This document shows positions 25,565 to 37,508 of a stretch of DNA of 64,000 nt, one piece after another; position 1 is the first letter of the stretch, and each line of letters begins with the position of its first letter. The stretch spans positions 276,451 through 340,450 of the forward strand of contig NW_026971562.1 of NCBI RefSeq assembly GCF_963678635.1, in the 5' to 3' direction. The notes below the pieces were generated by a model. The model was not told the DNA's origin and did not search any database. It saw only the letters and a list, made by a program, of their open reading frames with translations. The position numbers and the translations under genes were made by a program. This stretch comes from Symsagittifera roscoffensis (lineage: Eukaryota; Xenacoelomorpha; Acoela; Convolutidae).

Positions 25565-25825
25565 AAGTTAATTTACTTAACGCCGCCTACTTGATTTCGT
25601 CAGTATCAAAATTTTCTCTTAGATTATTCGATGATGATTTTAGTGACTCAGTTGAAATTACACACAGGGCCTGCTCAGTACTAATATAATGCTAACCCAA
25701 CCCCGCTGTATAGTATAACAGTATCACAAAATTTTCACAAGATGTAGTCAATACACAAAACACAATTGATAATCAGATAAGAGCATCATACAGGTGACAG
25801 CTACCAATCGTCAGTACTTTCGTCA
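25565..25825. other. loop of a 1.4-kb palindrome (element A leader)
   Basis: This 261-base, non-repeated stretch separates two inverted arms (about 24177-25564 and 25826-27215) that share the sequence GAACTTATTTGC at their inner edges. It presumably derives from the 5' leader or LTR of one element A copy. I see no reading frame in it. Confidence 0.6.
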
Positions 25826-25894
25826 AGAACTTATTTGCAGCGGTACGTGTACATCGCCATTAAATTGTACGAATATTACTATTTATTACAAAGT

Positions 25895-28498
25895 ATGCAG
25901 CGTAGAGACTCCCTAGGATTGACTACTAAGATTCCCAGGCTGAGCAAGGGGAGCACGCGAAAGTTTAGAACTAGGCGTAGCTAATCATCGTTTAGCAGCG
26001 TTTCCGACATTTTTGCTGACAATGAATCGATTAAGGATCAAGCTGATCTTTCAGTGAGCGATATGAAATTAAGAAGCGAGAAGAACCTCGATAGCAATCA
26101 AGGGCAAAGCGCCGAGGCCGGACCGACGAGCGGGGCGCTTGAGGACCCCTTTGACTAAGGAGAACGAACGCTCATTCGGCCCGACTTTGAGCCAAGCGAG
26201 GACCTCGAACGGGAGGAAGTCGAGAGGACGGAGGAGGCCTTGGAGCGTTCCGAGGTCGAGCCGCGAAAGGAAGTATTGTTCAGGGGAACTTCACGCCGGG
26301 CCTGAGGAACGACATGATCAGGAAGGCGTTATCCACTTCGCCGACCAGGCCCATGTCTGATGGGATAACTCTGGGAGTATCCTCGATGTTCGACCGATTG
26401 ATGACTTCGATGGGCAAACAAAAAGGCGGAGCGTCATCAAGTACCAGGCTGCAGCCGCAGTTGACCTCATCTTCTCTGGGACTAACCCCGACATTAGGGG
26501 CGGCTGGCGATATAAGCGACATGCTTCCTGGCGTAATGACAGGCTTGGAGGAATTGCGACGGGACATGACCAAGAGTATGGATCGAGTCGAGGAGAGAGC
26601 TCACCAGAGTCAAGAGAATTTGCGGGATGAGCTGACGCACGCGAAGTCGCAGGCGAGATTCAATCAAGCTCAATTGATTCGCAACACCGATCAATGCCTG
26701 GCGGAAAGCTTGGCACAGGCAAACAATGAGTCAGAGGAAAGAGAGGCTAGGATGACAAGAGAGATCGAGCGATTGTTGAACGATCATGACAATACCTAGG
26801 CTCATACGATGACTAGCCTGGAAAAAATGTTAGATGCCAAATCTGACCTAATGATGCGAAAGCTTGACGAGATCTTAAATGGAGCACTCGGGAGGAGCGT
26901 TCCAACCCCAGGGAGCACTCACGCCAGGCTAAAGATGGAGATGGAGCAGGCAGCTATGCCGGTGCCCAGCAAAGTTCGAGAACGAACTACGAATCTAGGA
27001 ATAGGGAGCGGCCCAGGGCAGCCCCCTCGAGGCCTGTCTGGACGAAACTAGTCCCGCCGGAGGCAGATGCTAACCCGGTGACAAGGTTGCCCACTGTGCC
27101 ACAAGTCAGGTCAGTGCCAGATCTGACCACGGTCTCGCAGAACACAACGATGTATGTCTCGATGTTTGAACCTCTGAATAGATCTCTCGAAACATTCATT
27201 ACCAAGCTCTCGAAGTCAACCGAGAGAAGAGAGAGGTCAAGAAGGGCATTGAAGAAGCCAAAATCATACAAAGAAGAGTCAGACGGTTGCATTAATACTT
27301 GGATAGAGGTGATGAAGTTGCACTTTGAAGAAGAGAGTCTCTCCAAGAAACAGGAATGTGGTGCACTAACAAGCACCCTGGAGGGTACTGCCCTAAATTG
27401 TGTAATGGCGAAAAGAGCCAATGAGAGAGACAGCGCTCGCAAGTATTCGACATCCTGCTGAATCGTTTCGCCTCTGGAGTACAAGGGCACCAGGCTATGG
27501 TGAAGTTCGAAAAGAGGCGTCAAAGAGATGACGAATCCATAGACAAAGTTTTGGACGACCTTGAATTGCTTAGGAGGAGAAGCAATCCCGATGAGAGAAT
27601 ATCCGGGCGAAACTTGGCGATGGCTTCGAAGTTCATGGACAGAGTAAAGAGTGAGGAGTTGAAAACGATGTTAGCCACATACTTCACCCTGTCGCTTGAT
27701 CAGGTATCCACGCCCGATGAATTGCGTATGAAGTCATTTGAATACTTGCTCATAAAACCTAGGGCGCAAAACCGTTACAGCAATTAATGCAACTACAGCG
27801 GGAAAAGCACTGGCGCGAATTCCAGTTGGTACAAACCTCGCGACGACATGGATAAGAGGAGGTCATGTGCGAATTGTGGTTCGATGGACCATCATGTTTC
27901 CGCGTGTTCTGCTTAAAAACAGAACATGAATTCATAAGGCTACTTTCTCGACGACGTCGATGCGACCGACGACGACCACGAAGAGTACGTTAGAGGGCTC
28001 ATCATGAAGTATGGACCGAGGTGCCTCTTCTGTAATTTGGAGGGATACTTCAAGTCGGACTGCACACATATTTGGGATGCAGTGGCGGACGCAAAACACC
28101 CCCGCCACGAAGAGGCGCTTTCGGGTGTCAAGGCCAGTCGAGCACGTCTGATGAACGAACCCGAGTCTTGGAGAAAAGAGACGACACCGAGCACCTTTAC
28201 AACCAAGAAGGTGATTACCTTGCCTTTGCCTGACAAGGTGGCAGCCTCGAACCTGGAGGCAGAGTCGGCCGGCCCACTCAAAGTAGATTATGGTTTGGAG
28301 GCAAGGACAGCGTTACAAAATGTCAAACAGGAGCTAGCCACGAAAGAAGTGGAGCAATGGGTAAGGTCGGAACTGAAAAGCACAGATCTTTGGGAAAAGT
28401 TTAAAATTCTGAGTAAAACGACGAAGGAAGAGGACAAACAGGAACCCAGAAAGCAGGGACTAAAACGTATGACATATCGGGTAGAACTTTCGGCATGA
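25895..28498 (+). pseudogene. gag: gag, element A copy 1 (matrix/capsid/zinc knuckles)
   Basis: Gag packages the element RNA into particles. The start is the ATG at 25895, in a context kept in the inverted copy. An acidic/basic N-terminal part precedes a helical, Gln/Arg-rich stretch (26314-26799). A Retrotrans_gag-type capsid region follows (27078-27787) with the landmarks WIEVMKLHFEEE, LEGTALNCVMA and the FEKRRQRDDESID region. The zinc knuckle near 27870 keeps Cys-x2-Cys-x4-His-x4-Cys. A second one near 28020 has Tyr where His is expected. Stops include TAA at 25980, TAA at 26156-26158 and TAG at 26797-26799, plus frameshifts near 27.46 and 27.9 kb. The capsid call rests on pattern only. 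Confidence 0.7.
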
Positions 28499-28517
28499 TG
28501 AAGAAGGGACGAAGAAA

Positions 28518-29340
28518 ATGTCCATTCTCTCAGTCGCAGGACACCAGGTGGTCAAAAATTTGAGTGAACCATCCGAGATTACACTGGTCCACCTGGACAT
28601 TTATGCAGACCACCTGAAGGAGAAACATCCCAAGCTGGACTCCAGGGCAGTGCGAGCGCTGCTCACGACAGGAGGTCCGAGGCTGAGGAGAGTGGACGGA
28701 CATTACATAGAAGTCCATGGCCCATATCTGATTCTAATGAATGTGGACGGCATCAATATCTACACAAAAGCTCACGTAACTGATTGCGAGTACTCAGGTT
28801 TGCCGGATATATATTGGTCAAGAGGAGCTGAAGGTGCGACGAATCGGACACAATCCCATGCTTGAACAGGATGCGTTGCACATAGGTTGCGAAGCCGATC
28901 TGACCGCACACGTGCTGGACATGCAAGGCAGACAACTTTCAGTAAAAGGATTGCTAGACACGGGAGCAGTGGTCAGCGTCATGCCGGTCAAAAACTGGAC
29001 CGACATGGGTTTCGACAGATGGGATCTGATACCGACAAGCATCAGTCTGGCAGCTGCCAATCAGGGAGCAATCTATGCGACTGGACGGACCCCAATCATT
29101 TCATTACAGCTTGGAGGAAGACATCTTTGGGTGAGCTTCCTGGTAGTGGAGAATATGGAGGAATCCGATCAATTCATCCTGAGGAGGGACTTCGTACGCA
29201 ACTTTGATGTCTCGATCGATCTCAAGGACGGGTTGATTAGGATCAAAGATCCTGAGAGAAAGTATGAAAAGAAACCCCATAATAAGATCTTAATTAACCA
29301 GGCCAAGGTGCCGATTTTTCTGATCGAAAAGTTAGATTGA
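28518..29340 (+). pseudogene. pre-protease segment and aspartic protease, copy 1
   Basis: A retropepsin-type protease matures Gag-Pol. The active-site motif LLDTGAVVSVMP lies near 28948-28985 and the C-terminal landmark ILRRDFVRNFDVS follows near 29170. In the usual ILGRDF motif Gly is replaced by Arg here and in copy 2; element B keeps Gly. The segment before it (28518-28865) is conserved in A and B, with landmarks ISIISVAGHQV-like and ALLTTGGPR, and has no family I recognise. Confidence 0.75.
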
Positions 29341-29922
29341 AACCTAACCAAGCAGTAGTAGCGACGTTTAGGATGAGGAACTTGAATGAACTCAGCAATG
29401 AAAGACAGGTGTGTCTGGTACCAAATCCAAACAGTTAAAGCTCGGCTATTTTAGGAAAAAGCTTCACACTCACTCAGAGCGGACTGTGTGTGATTGTGTG
29501 CTTGAACACAGAAGCAAGAACAGTGACAATACAGAGGGGAAATAAACTTGGCTACGCATTGCCTCTGACTTTCAGAGTTTGGAGAACTTGAAAAAGTTTG
29601 ATCTAACTAAAGGTCCCTTGCATGCGAACCAAGAGTGTATACTGAAGAGAGTAAAGGAATTGAAATCTTCTAGGAAATTGTTTTCAATGAAGTCGGAAAC
29701 AGAAGATGGGTTGTCTAGTTGTTCGAATTCTCCCGAGAGACCGACAGAAACAGAGTTAGCAGCGAATAAACCGATCCTACTCGAAATAGGACATTTGAAG
29801 GGCAAGATATCAGACAAGGAACTAGATTCGCTCAGGGCGGTGCTAAGTCGGAATGCAGACGTTTTTTCGAAACATAAGGCCGACATAGGTTGATGTAATT
29901 TTGTGGAACACGAGATTGAGAT
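29341..29922 (+). pseudogene. protease-RT linker, copy 1, cut by tandem duplication
   Basis: Continues the protease frame after a TGA (29338-29340) and covers the segment before the RT palm. It ends in the middle of the RT N-terminal region, where the next tandem copy begins (junction about 29921-29928, with a few filler bases). It retains about 66 bases (ending near 29640) that copy 2 has lost, but has itself lost a few bases near 29566. Confidence 0.7.
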
Positions 29923-29927
29923 GCGGA

Positions 29928-32365
29928 ATGAAATTAAGAAGCGAGAAGAACCTCGATAGCAATCAAGGGCAAAGCGCCGAGGCCGGACCGACGAGCGGGG
30001 CGCTTGAGGACCCCTTTGACTAAGGAGAACGAACGCTCATTCGGCCCGACTTTGAGCCAAGCGAGGACCTCGAACGGGAGGAAGTCGAGAGGACGGAGGA
30101 GGCCTTGGAGCGTTCCGAGGTCGAGCCGCGAGAGGAAGTGTTGTTCAGGGGAACTTCACGCCGGGCCCGAGGAACGACATGATCAGGAAGGCGTTGTCCA
30201 CTTCGCCGACCAGGCCCATGTCTGATGGGATAACCCTGGGAGTATCCTCGATGTTCGACCGATTGATGACTTCGATGGGCAAACAAAAAGGCGGAGCGTC
30301 ATCAAGTACCAGGCTGCAGCCGCAGTTGACCTCATCTTCTCTGGGACTAACCCCGACATTAGGGGCGGCTGGCGATATAAGCGACATGTTTGCTGGCGTA
30401 ATGACAGGCTTGGAGGATTTGCGACGGGACATGACCAAGAGAATAGATCGAGTCGAGGAGAGAGCTCACCAGGGTCAAGAGAATTTTCGGGATGAGCTGA
30501 CGCACGCGAAGTCGCAGGCGAAATTCAATCAGGCTCAATTGATTCGCAACAACGATCAATGCCTGGCGGAAAGCTTGGCACAGGCAAACAATGAGTCAGA
30601 GGACAGAGAGGCTAGGATGACAAGAGAGATCGAGCGATTGTTGAACGATCATGACAATACCTAGGCTCATACGATGACTAGCCTGGAAAAAAGGTTAGAT
30701 GCCAAATCTGACCTAATGATGCGGAAGCTTCACGAGATCTTAAATGTGAGCACTCGGGAGGAGCGTTCCAACCCCAGGGAGCGCTCACGCCAGGCTAATG
30801 ATGGAGATGGAGCAGGCAGCTATGCCGGGGCCCAGCAAAGTTCGAGAACGAACTACGAATCTAGGAATAGGGAGTGGCCGAGGGCAGCCCCCTCGAGGCC
30901 TGGCTGGACGAATCCAGTACCGCCGGAGGCAGATGCTAACCCGGAGACAAGGTTGCCCACTGTGCCACAAGTCAGGTCAGTGCCAGATCTGACTATGGTC
31001 TCGCAGAACACAACGATGTATGTCTCGATGTTTGAACCTCTGAATAGATCTCTCGAAACATTCATTACCAAGCTCTCGAAGTCAACCGAGAGAAGAGAGA
31101 GGTCAAGAAGGGAATTCAGGAAGCCGAAATCATACAAAGAGGAGTCAGACGGTTGCATTGATACTTGGATAGAGGTGATGAAGTTGCACTTTGAAGAAGA
31201 GAGTCTCTCAAAGAAACAGGAATGTGGCGCACTAACAAGCACCCTGGAGGGTACTGCCCTAAATTGTGTAATGGCGAAAAGAGCCAATGAGAGAGACGGC
31301 ACTCGCAAGTATTCGACATCCTGCTGAATCGTTTCGGCTCTGGAGTACAAGGGCACCAGGCTATGGTGAAGTTCGAAAAGAGGCGTCAAAGAGATGAGGA
31401 ATCCATAGACAAAATTTTGGACGACCTTGAATTGCTTAGGAGGAGAAGCAATCCCGATGAGAGAATATCCGAGCGAAACTTGGCGATTGCTTCGAAATTC
31501 ATGGACGGAGTAAAGAGTGAGGAGTTGAAAACGATGTTAGCCACATACTTCACCCTGTCGCTTAATCAGGTATCCACGCCCGATGAATTGCGCATGAAGT
31601 CACTTGAATACTTGCTCATAAAACTTAGGGCGCAAAACCGTTACAGCAATTATAGCAACTACAGCGGGACAAACACTGGCGCGAACTCCAGTTGGTACAA
31701 ACCTCGTGACGACATGGATAAGAGGAGGTCATGTGCGAATTGTGGTTCGATGAAACCATCATGTTTCCGCGTGTTCTGCTTAAAAACAGAACATGAAGTC
31801 ATAAGGCTACTTTCTCGACGACGTCGATGCGACCGACGAGGACCACGAAGAGTACGTTAGAGGGCTCATCATGAAGTATGGACCGAGGTGCCTCTTCTGT
31901 AATTTGGAGGGATACTTCAAGTCGGACTGCACACATATTTGGGATGCAGTGGCGGATGCGAAACACCCCCGCCACGAAGAGGCGCTTTCGGGCGTCAAGG
32001 CCAGTCGAGCACGTCTGATGAACGAACCCGAGTCTTGGAGAAAAGAGACGACACCGAGCACCTTTACAACCAAGAAGGTGAAGACCTTGCCTTTGCCTGA
32101 CAAGGTGGCAGCCTCGAACCTGGAGGCAGAGTCGGCCGGCCCACTCAAAGTAGATTATAGTTTGGAGGCAAGGACAGCGTTACAAAATGTCAAACAGGAG
32201 CTAGCCACGAAAGAAGTGGAGCAATGGGTAAGGTCGGAACTGAAAAGCACAGATCCTCGGGAAAAGTTTAACATTCTGAGTAAAATGACGAAGGAAGAGG
32301 ACAAACAGGAACCCAGAAAGCAGGGACTAAAACGTATGACATATCGGGTAGAATTTTCGGCATGA
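29928..32365 (+). pseudogene. gag: gag, element A copy 2
   Basis: Second, nearly identical gag copy, joined to the only pol region of element A. Open stretches are 30179-30664, 30674-31327, 31363-31860 and 31871-32365, separated by a TAG (30662-30664), frameshifts near 31.3 kb and an extra base inside the first zinc knuckle (about 31752). That extra base destroys the Cys-x2-Cys-x4-His-x4-Cys spacing still present in copy 1. It lacks the first 56 codons because the duplication starts downstream of the gag ATG. Confidence 0.75.
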
Positions 32366-32384
32366 TGAAGAAGGGACGAAGAAA

Positions 32385-33207
32385 ATGTCCATTATCTCAG
32401 TCGCAGGACACCAGGTGGTCAAAAATTTGAGTGAACCATACCAGATTACACTGGTTCACCTGGACATTTATGCAGACCACCTGAGGGAGAAAGATCCCAA
32501 GCTGGACTCCAGGGCAGTGCGAGCGCTGCTCACGACAGGAGGTCCGAGGCTGAGGAGAGTGGACGGACATTACATCGAAGTCCATGTCCCATATCTGATT
32601 CTAATGAATGTGGACGGCATCAATATCTACACAAAAGCTCACGTAACTGATTGCGAGTACTCAGGTTTGCCGGATATATATTGGTCAAGAGGAGCTGAAG
32701 GTGCGACGAATCGGACACAATCCCATGCTTGAACAGGATGCGGTGCACATAGGTTGCGAAGCCGATCTGGCCGCACACGTGCTGGACGTGCAAAGCAGAC
32801 AACTTTCAGTAAAAGGATTGCTAGACACGGGAGCAGTGGCCAGCGTCATGCCGGTCAAAACCTGGACCGACATGGGTTTCGACAGATCGGATCTGATACC
32901 GACAAGCATCAGTCTGGCAGCTGCCAATCAGGGAGCAATCTATGCGACTGGACGGACCCCAATCATTTCATTACAGCTTGGAGGAAGACACCTTTGGATG
33001 AGCTTCCTGGTAGTGGAGAATATGGAGGGATCCGATCAATTCATCCTGAGGAGGGACTTCGTACGCAACTTTGATGTCTCGATTGATCTCAAGGACGGGT
33101 TGATTAGGATTAAAGATCCTGAGAGAAAGTATGAAAAGAAACCCCTTAATAAGATCTTAATTAACCAGGCCAAGGTGCCGATTTTTCTGATCGAAAAGTT
33201 AGATTGA
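32385..33207 (+). pseudogene. pre-protease segment and aspartic protease, copy 2
   Basis: Active site LLDTGAVASVMP near 32815-32850, with the frame open across 32701-33207. It ends at the same TGA as copy 1, just before the linker to RT. In an intact element the protease would continue in frame into RT. Confidence 0.75.
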
Positions 33208-34627
33208 AACCTAACCATGCAGTAGTAGCGACGTTTAGGATGAGGAACTTGAATGAACTCAGCAATGAAAGACAGATGTGTCTGGTACCAAATCCAAACA
33301 GTAAAAGCTCGGCTATTTTAGAAAAAAGCTTCACACTCACTCAGAGCGGACTGTGTGTGAGTGTGTGCTTGAACACAGAAGCAACAACTGTGACAATACA
33401 GAGGGGAAAGAAACTTGGCTACGCATTGCCTCTGAACACAGACTTTAGTATACTGAAGAGAGTAAAAGAATTGAAATCTTCTAGGAAATTGTTTTCAATG
33501 AAGTCGGAAACAGAAGATGGGTTGTCTAGTTGTTCGAATTTTCCCGAGAGACCGACAAAAACAGAGTTAGCAGCGAATAAACCGGTCCTACTCGAAATAG
33601 GACATTTGAAGGGCAAGATATCAGACAAGGAACTAGATTCGCTCAGGGCGGTGCTAAGTTGGAATGCAGACGTTTTTTCGAAACATAAGGCCGACATAGG
33701 TTGCTGTAATTTTGTGGAACACGAGATTGAGATAGAAGAAGGCTCGGTGCCACATAGGGAAGAGGCGAGGAGAATGACCCCAAATAAGTCGGAGGCGTGC
33801 AGGAAATAAATCGAGATGTTATTGGAGTACGATATGATCGAGCCGTCGAAGTCCGCGTGGGCTTGTGGCGTGGTAATGGCCAAGAAAAAAGGGGGCAACT
33901 CAGGTTTTGTTGTGATTTCCGTTACTTGAACGCAGTGACGATAAAGGACGCATACCCGATTCCCCGCATTGATGAGAGCCTTTCCAAATGGGGGGACGCG
34001 AAGTTCTTCACGACGTTGGATTTGGGCTCCGCGTTCTGGCAAGTGCCACTCAGAAAGCAAGATCGGGAGAAAACGGGCATCGCGTGCGAACTGGGACTGT
34101 TCCAGTGGAAGATGATGCCGTTCGGATTGTGCAACGCGACGGCCACATTCCAGCGACTTATGGCACAGGCACTCACGAGTGTGACAAAAAAATACGGAAA
34201 TCTCATCATGTGTTATGTCGATGATGTCGTGATCGCAACGCCAACCTTAGAGGATCACATAGAGAGGTTGGATGAGGTGTTTACTTGCATGAAACAGGCG
34301 GGCCTGAAGTGTAAACCCTCTAAGTATGAAATCCTCAGAGACTCCATAAATTATCTGGGCCGCCTGGTGGATAAGCATGGAGTGAGACCAGATCCCGAAG
34401 CGGTCGAAGCGGTCTTGACCTGAAAGGCACCTAAAACAGATACACAACTGATGAGCTTTTTGGGATTTGCTAATAATTATCGAGAATTCAACAAGGGGTA
34501 CGCTGACACAATAAACCCCATGCAGCAGTTGAGGAGAAATTAAGGCAAAAAATTCACTTGGACTGATGAAGCACAAGCTTCATTTGAGAAAATTAAACGT
34601 GAACTTTGCGAGGCACCGGTCCTCGGC
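33204..34627 (+). pseudogene. pol: reverse transcriptase, element A
   Basis: Palm and fingers of a Ty3/gypsy RT: the LRFCCDFRYLNAVT region, DAYPIPRIDE, FFTTLDLGSAFWQ, MPFGLCNATATFQ, then the catalytic CYVDDVVIATP (about 34211-34245), followed by the thumb up to the RNase H. A TAA at 33807-33809, a missing G in the poly-G run near 33.89 kb, a Trp-to-stop TGA at 34421-34423 and a TAA near 34.54 kb break it. The catalytic Asp pair is intact, but no continuous product is possible. Confidence 0.92.
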
Positions 34628-35040
34628 ATGCCAACGGAGAAGGGGATGTTTGTGTTAGACACGGATGCATCAGTGGTTGCGATGTCGGGCATGCTCCACC
34701 AGGAGCAAGATTGGAACGAGAGAACGGTTCTCCATCCAATAGCCTACGGAAGTAAGGTCCTGAGCGATACTGAGATGAAGTACGGCGCACTAAAAGCGGA
34801 GATGTTAGCGGTGATCACTTTCGTGGAGAAATACAGGGCCTACTTGGGGAGTGCTCCCTTCAAGTTGCGTGTGGATAATTGTGCCCCTGCCTGGCTGAAA
34901 ACCTATTCGATGGACCAAAGTTATATTGGTGGTTGGATCGTGCGCCTAGATGGATACCACATGATCATAGAGCACCGTACCCGTGACAAGTTCCAGAATG
35001 CTGATAGCCTCAGTAAAAAGACAAAATTCTATGAACGCCT
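34628..35040 (+). pseudogene. RNase H domain, element A
   Basis: Degrades the RNA strand of the RNA/DNA hybrid. Landmarks in order: VLDTDAS (first Asp), KAEMLAV (Glu), LRVDN (Asp), NADSLSK (last Asp). It lies in one open frame that continues to 35704 as the linker to integrase. The domain itself looks uninterrupted. Confidence 0.88.
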
Positions 35041-36440
35041 CGATGAGAAACAGGCTAACCAAGCGGAGGTTAAAGACGGGTTTTCATTCCTAGACAAGGA
35101 AACCTACGACAAACTGCCACTCACTAGGTGGCCAGATAAGTCAGGGCAACCTATACCAGGACACCCTGACCTTCCAGTGGAAACGGCCGCTGAAATAGAG
35201 GTTTTAACCAGGGATGAGCGCGTTCCGCTCGATCTGCTAGTCCGATCCAATTTGGTACAGCAAGAGCTTACCAGGCTGGGTATGAACAGCATAGACGGTG
35301 AACGTGGCTTGTTGGATAGGGAAGGGGATAGGCATGATCGTGAGTGGATGGAGACCATGCAGCGGTTGACTGTCACTGAGAAAACAGAAAAGAGGCCAGT
35401 GTCCATTCGCAGCCGAGGTGTTGAACGCGATTGCAGGTCGATAGTGAACCAGCTGGTGAGCTCAATGCCGAAGGTGATCTTGTTGAGGACTTCGTTCACT
35501 GAACATCGGACACTGACCCAGGCCCAAGCCACTGAAGAAGTCAGGGTCAAGTCGACATCCAGCTTCACGAGAAAAGTACATTTCACGGATGCAAGAGAAG
35601 AGTACCGGCCGAGCTCAGATTGTTCATCCGGGACGAGACAATGTCCGGGGAGTCTGACACCTTCGAGCCCGTCCAGGACGAATTGTCCGGGGAGAGGTTG
35701 TTGAAACAATCAGGGGTTGGAATGTTGTCCAGGGAGTCGGATTCAAAACAACCTAGGGACAGAGTCTTTTCCGGGGAGTCGGATTCAAAACGACCTAGGG
35801 ACAGAATCTTGTCCGCGAGTCGGGTTCAAAACAACCTAGGGAGTCTTGTCCGGGGAGTCCAGGAACATCACATACAGATTGGAATATGATGGTGAGGAGT
35901 CATTCGGCTCGAGGATCCAGTCCTGGGACAACACATCTGAGACCACTTCCAATTCTGATGTATCGGAGATTGCGATTCATTCCTTGTTGGTGGAATGGAA
36001 ATAGCGCGGGCTGGACCGAGAAATGCATCAGGATCCGGACAGAGACAGGTACACCTCCGAAGAAGAGGGCACTGTGGTGGATAATGCCGCCGATGAGCTC
36101 GAACTGATAGCAGTTTCGAAACGCTCCACCAGATTACTACCACATGGTACGGTCGTCCGTACTAATCTGGAGCCATCCGTTCATGAAGCAACACCCTTGA
36201 AGAAGATATGGTGTTTTAAGTTGATGGACGATGCTCATGCTCCGGAAATAAAGAGCGGGCAATTAAACGTGGTGATAAGGCTGTCAGACCTCCTAAGGGC
36301 TCAACGAAATGATAAATTGACGAGCAATCTAAAGAGATGGGTCGAGAATGGAGCACCTGACAAAAGAGATTTGGAAGAAGACAGCTATAACATCTTGAAG
36401 CAGTTCTATCTAAGAAGGAAAGATTTATTGTACCTGAACA
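35041..36440 (+). pseudogene. RNase H to integrase linker with internal repeats
   Basis: A long linker, charged and fast-evolving, much longer than in ordinary Ty3/gypsy elements. Its middle (35620-35870) is a tandem of about 42-base units giving a repeated SGESDSKxPRDR motif, out of frame with the parts before and after. Element B has the same linker with diverged LSGE-type repeats in place. The flanking parts (DRDRY..., AxDELExIAVSKRS near 36.0-36.12 kb) are conserved with B. Confidence 0.75.
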
Positions 36441-37508
36441 AAGACCTGCTCTTTCGTTCAAATGATCAGATGGGCCATCAAGGCGTGGACAAAGTGTACA
36501 ACAGGATACAGAAACGATTCGAATGGCCTGAGTTGAAGAGGGCTTGTAAGAAGTGGATCGCTGGATGCCTGTCATGTCAACAGGCGAAGGATCCCAGGAA
36601 ACTAAGGTTCCCCCTGCAGTCGTAGAGTCATCGGGATTCAACGAAGTCGTGCAAATTGATCATCAGAAGATCTGCATGACAGCCACGGGCTATAATCAGG
36701 TGCTGGTAATGATCGATCATTTTACGAAATATGCGGATGCAACCCCTGCATGACAGCATCGGCAGAAGAGATGTGTGACCACTTGATGAATGTGTGGATA
36801 GCGAGGCACGGCTGCCCCATCACATTCCAATCGGACAATGGTAAAGCTTCCGTGGGTGATCTTACGAAGGAGTTAATGAAGAGGTCACAGGTGGCACAGA
36901 CCTATTCGACTACCTATCACCCACAAACGAATGGCCTAGTTGAAAGGCAAAATAGCACACTGGTATCCATGTTGAGAGTCTAATGCTCACGCTACATGGA
37001 TGACTGAGACAGGCACTTGCCACAAGTGATGGGCGCTTACAACAGCACAGAACATTCCACCACGGGAATAAGTCCGCATATGATGCTAACTGGTCACGAA
37101 AAGGCGCTTCCGTTGACAATCTTCTACCCAGAATATAAGGGGAAACGAACACCACCGCAAACTTACGTGCGTGATGTTATTAGAAGGCAGCAGGAACTCA
37201 ATGACTTATGCAGAAGGAACACGCAACAGGCGCAGATTAGACAAAAGAGGAGGTTTGATAAAAAAAAAGACAGCCGATGCAAAAGCCTACTCAGTTGGGT
37301 ATTTCAGGAAGTGATTCCACCAAAAGGAACCAAGAAATCATTAAAGAAATGGCGTGGTCCATTTCAGATCACAGAGGTGCACCAAGGAGGTCATTCTTAT
37401 CGATTGAGCACTGGAAGAGCAGCTCATTACGAAAACATCAAACCACACAATGCCTCGTCAGAGGACTGGTGCATCCCAGCGGATATGCAAGAGGGAGACT
37501 ATCTGTAG
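36441..37508 (+). pseudogene. integrase, element A
   Basis: Inserts the cDNA into chromosomes. The HHCC zinc region starts near 36446 (MGHQGVDKVY ... CLSCQQ); its first His is Asn here (SNDQMGH). The DDE core has QIDHQ near 36655, QSDNGK near 36830 (a conserved Thr is Lys) and GLVERQNS near 36930 with the catalytic Glu. The C-terminal part, with a chromatin-binding-like SH3 region, runs 37017-37508. Breaks: stop at 36623-36625 and frameshifts near 36.62 and 36.75 kb, TAA near 36.98 kb and a TGA near 37.0 kb. Confidence 0.9.

Larger units (their letters stand above)
26063..33790 (+). repeat. tandem duplication of the gag-protease region
   Basis: The ATG-containing sequence ATGAAATTAAGAAGCGAG occurs at 26063 and again at 29928, giving a period of about 3865 bases. 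The two copies differ by scattered substitutions and a few small indels and share most inactivating stops. The duplication therefore happened after the element had started to decay. Confidence 0.9.

Noticed and set aside
25565-25825. 5' LTR of element A paired with 47.9-48.3 kb
   Set aside because: Only a split match of 7 and about 11 bases was found. That is too little to call an LTR pair.
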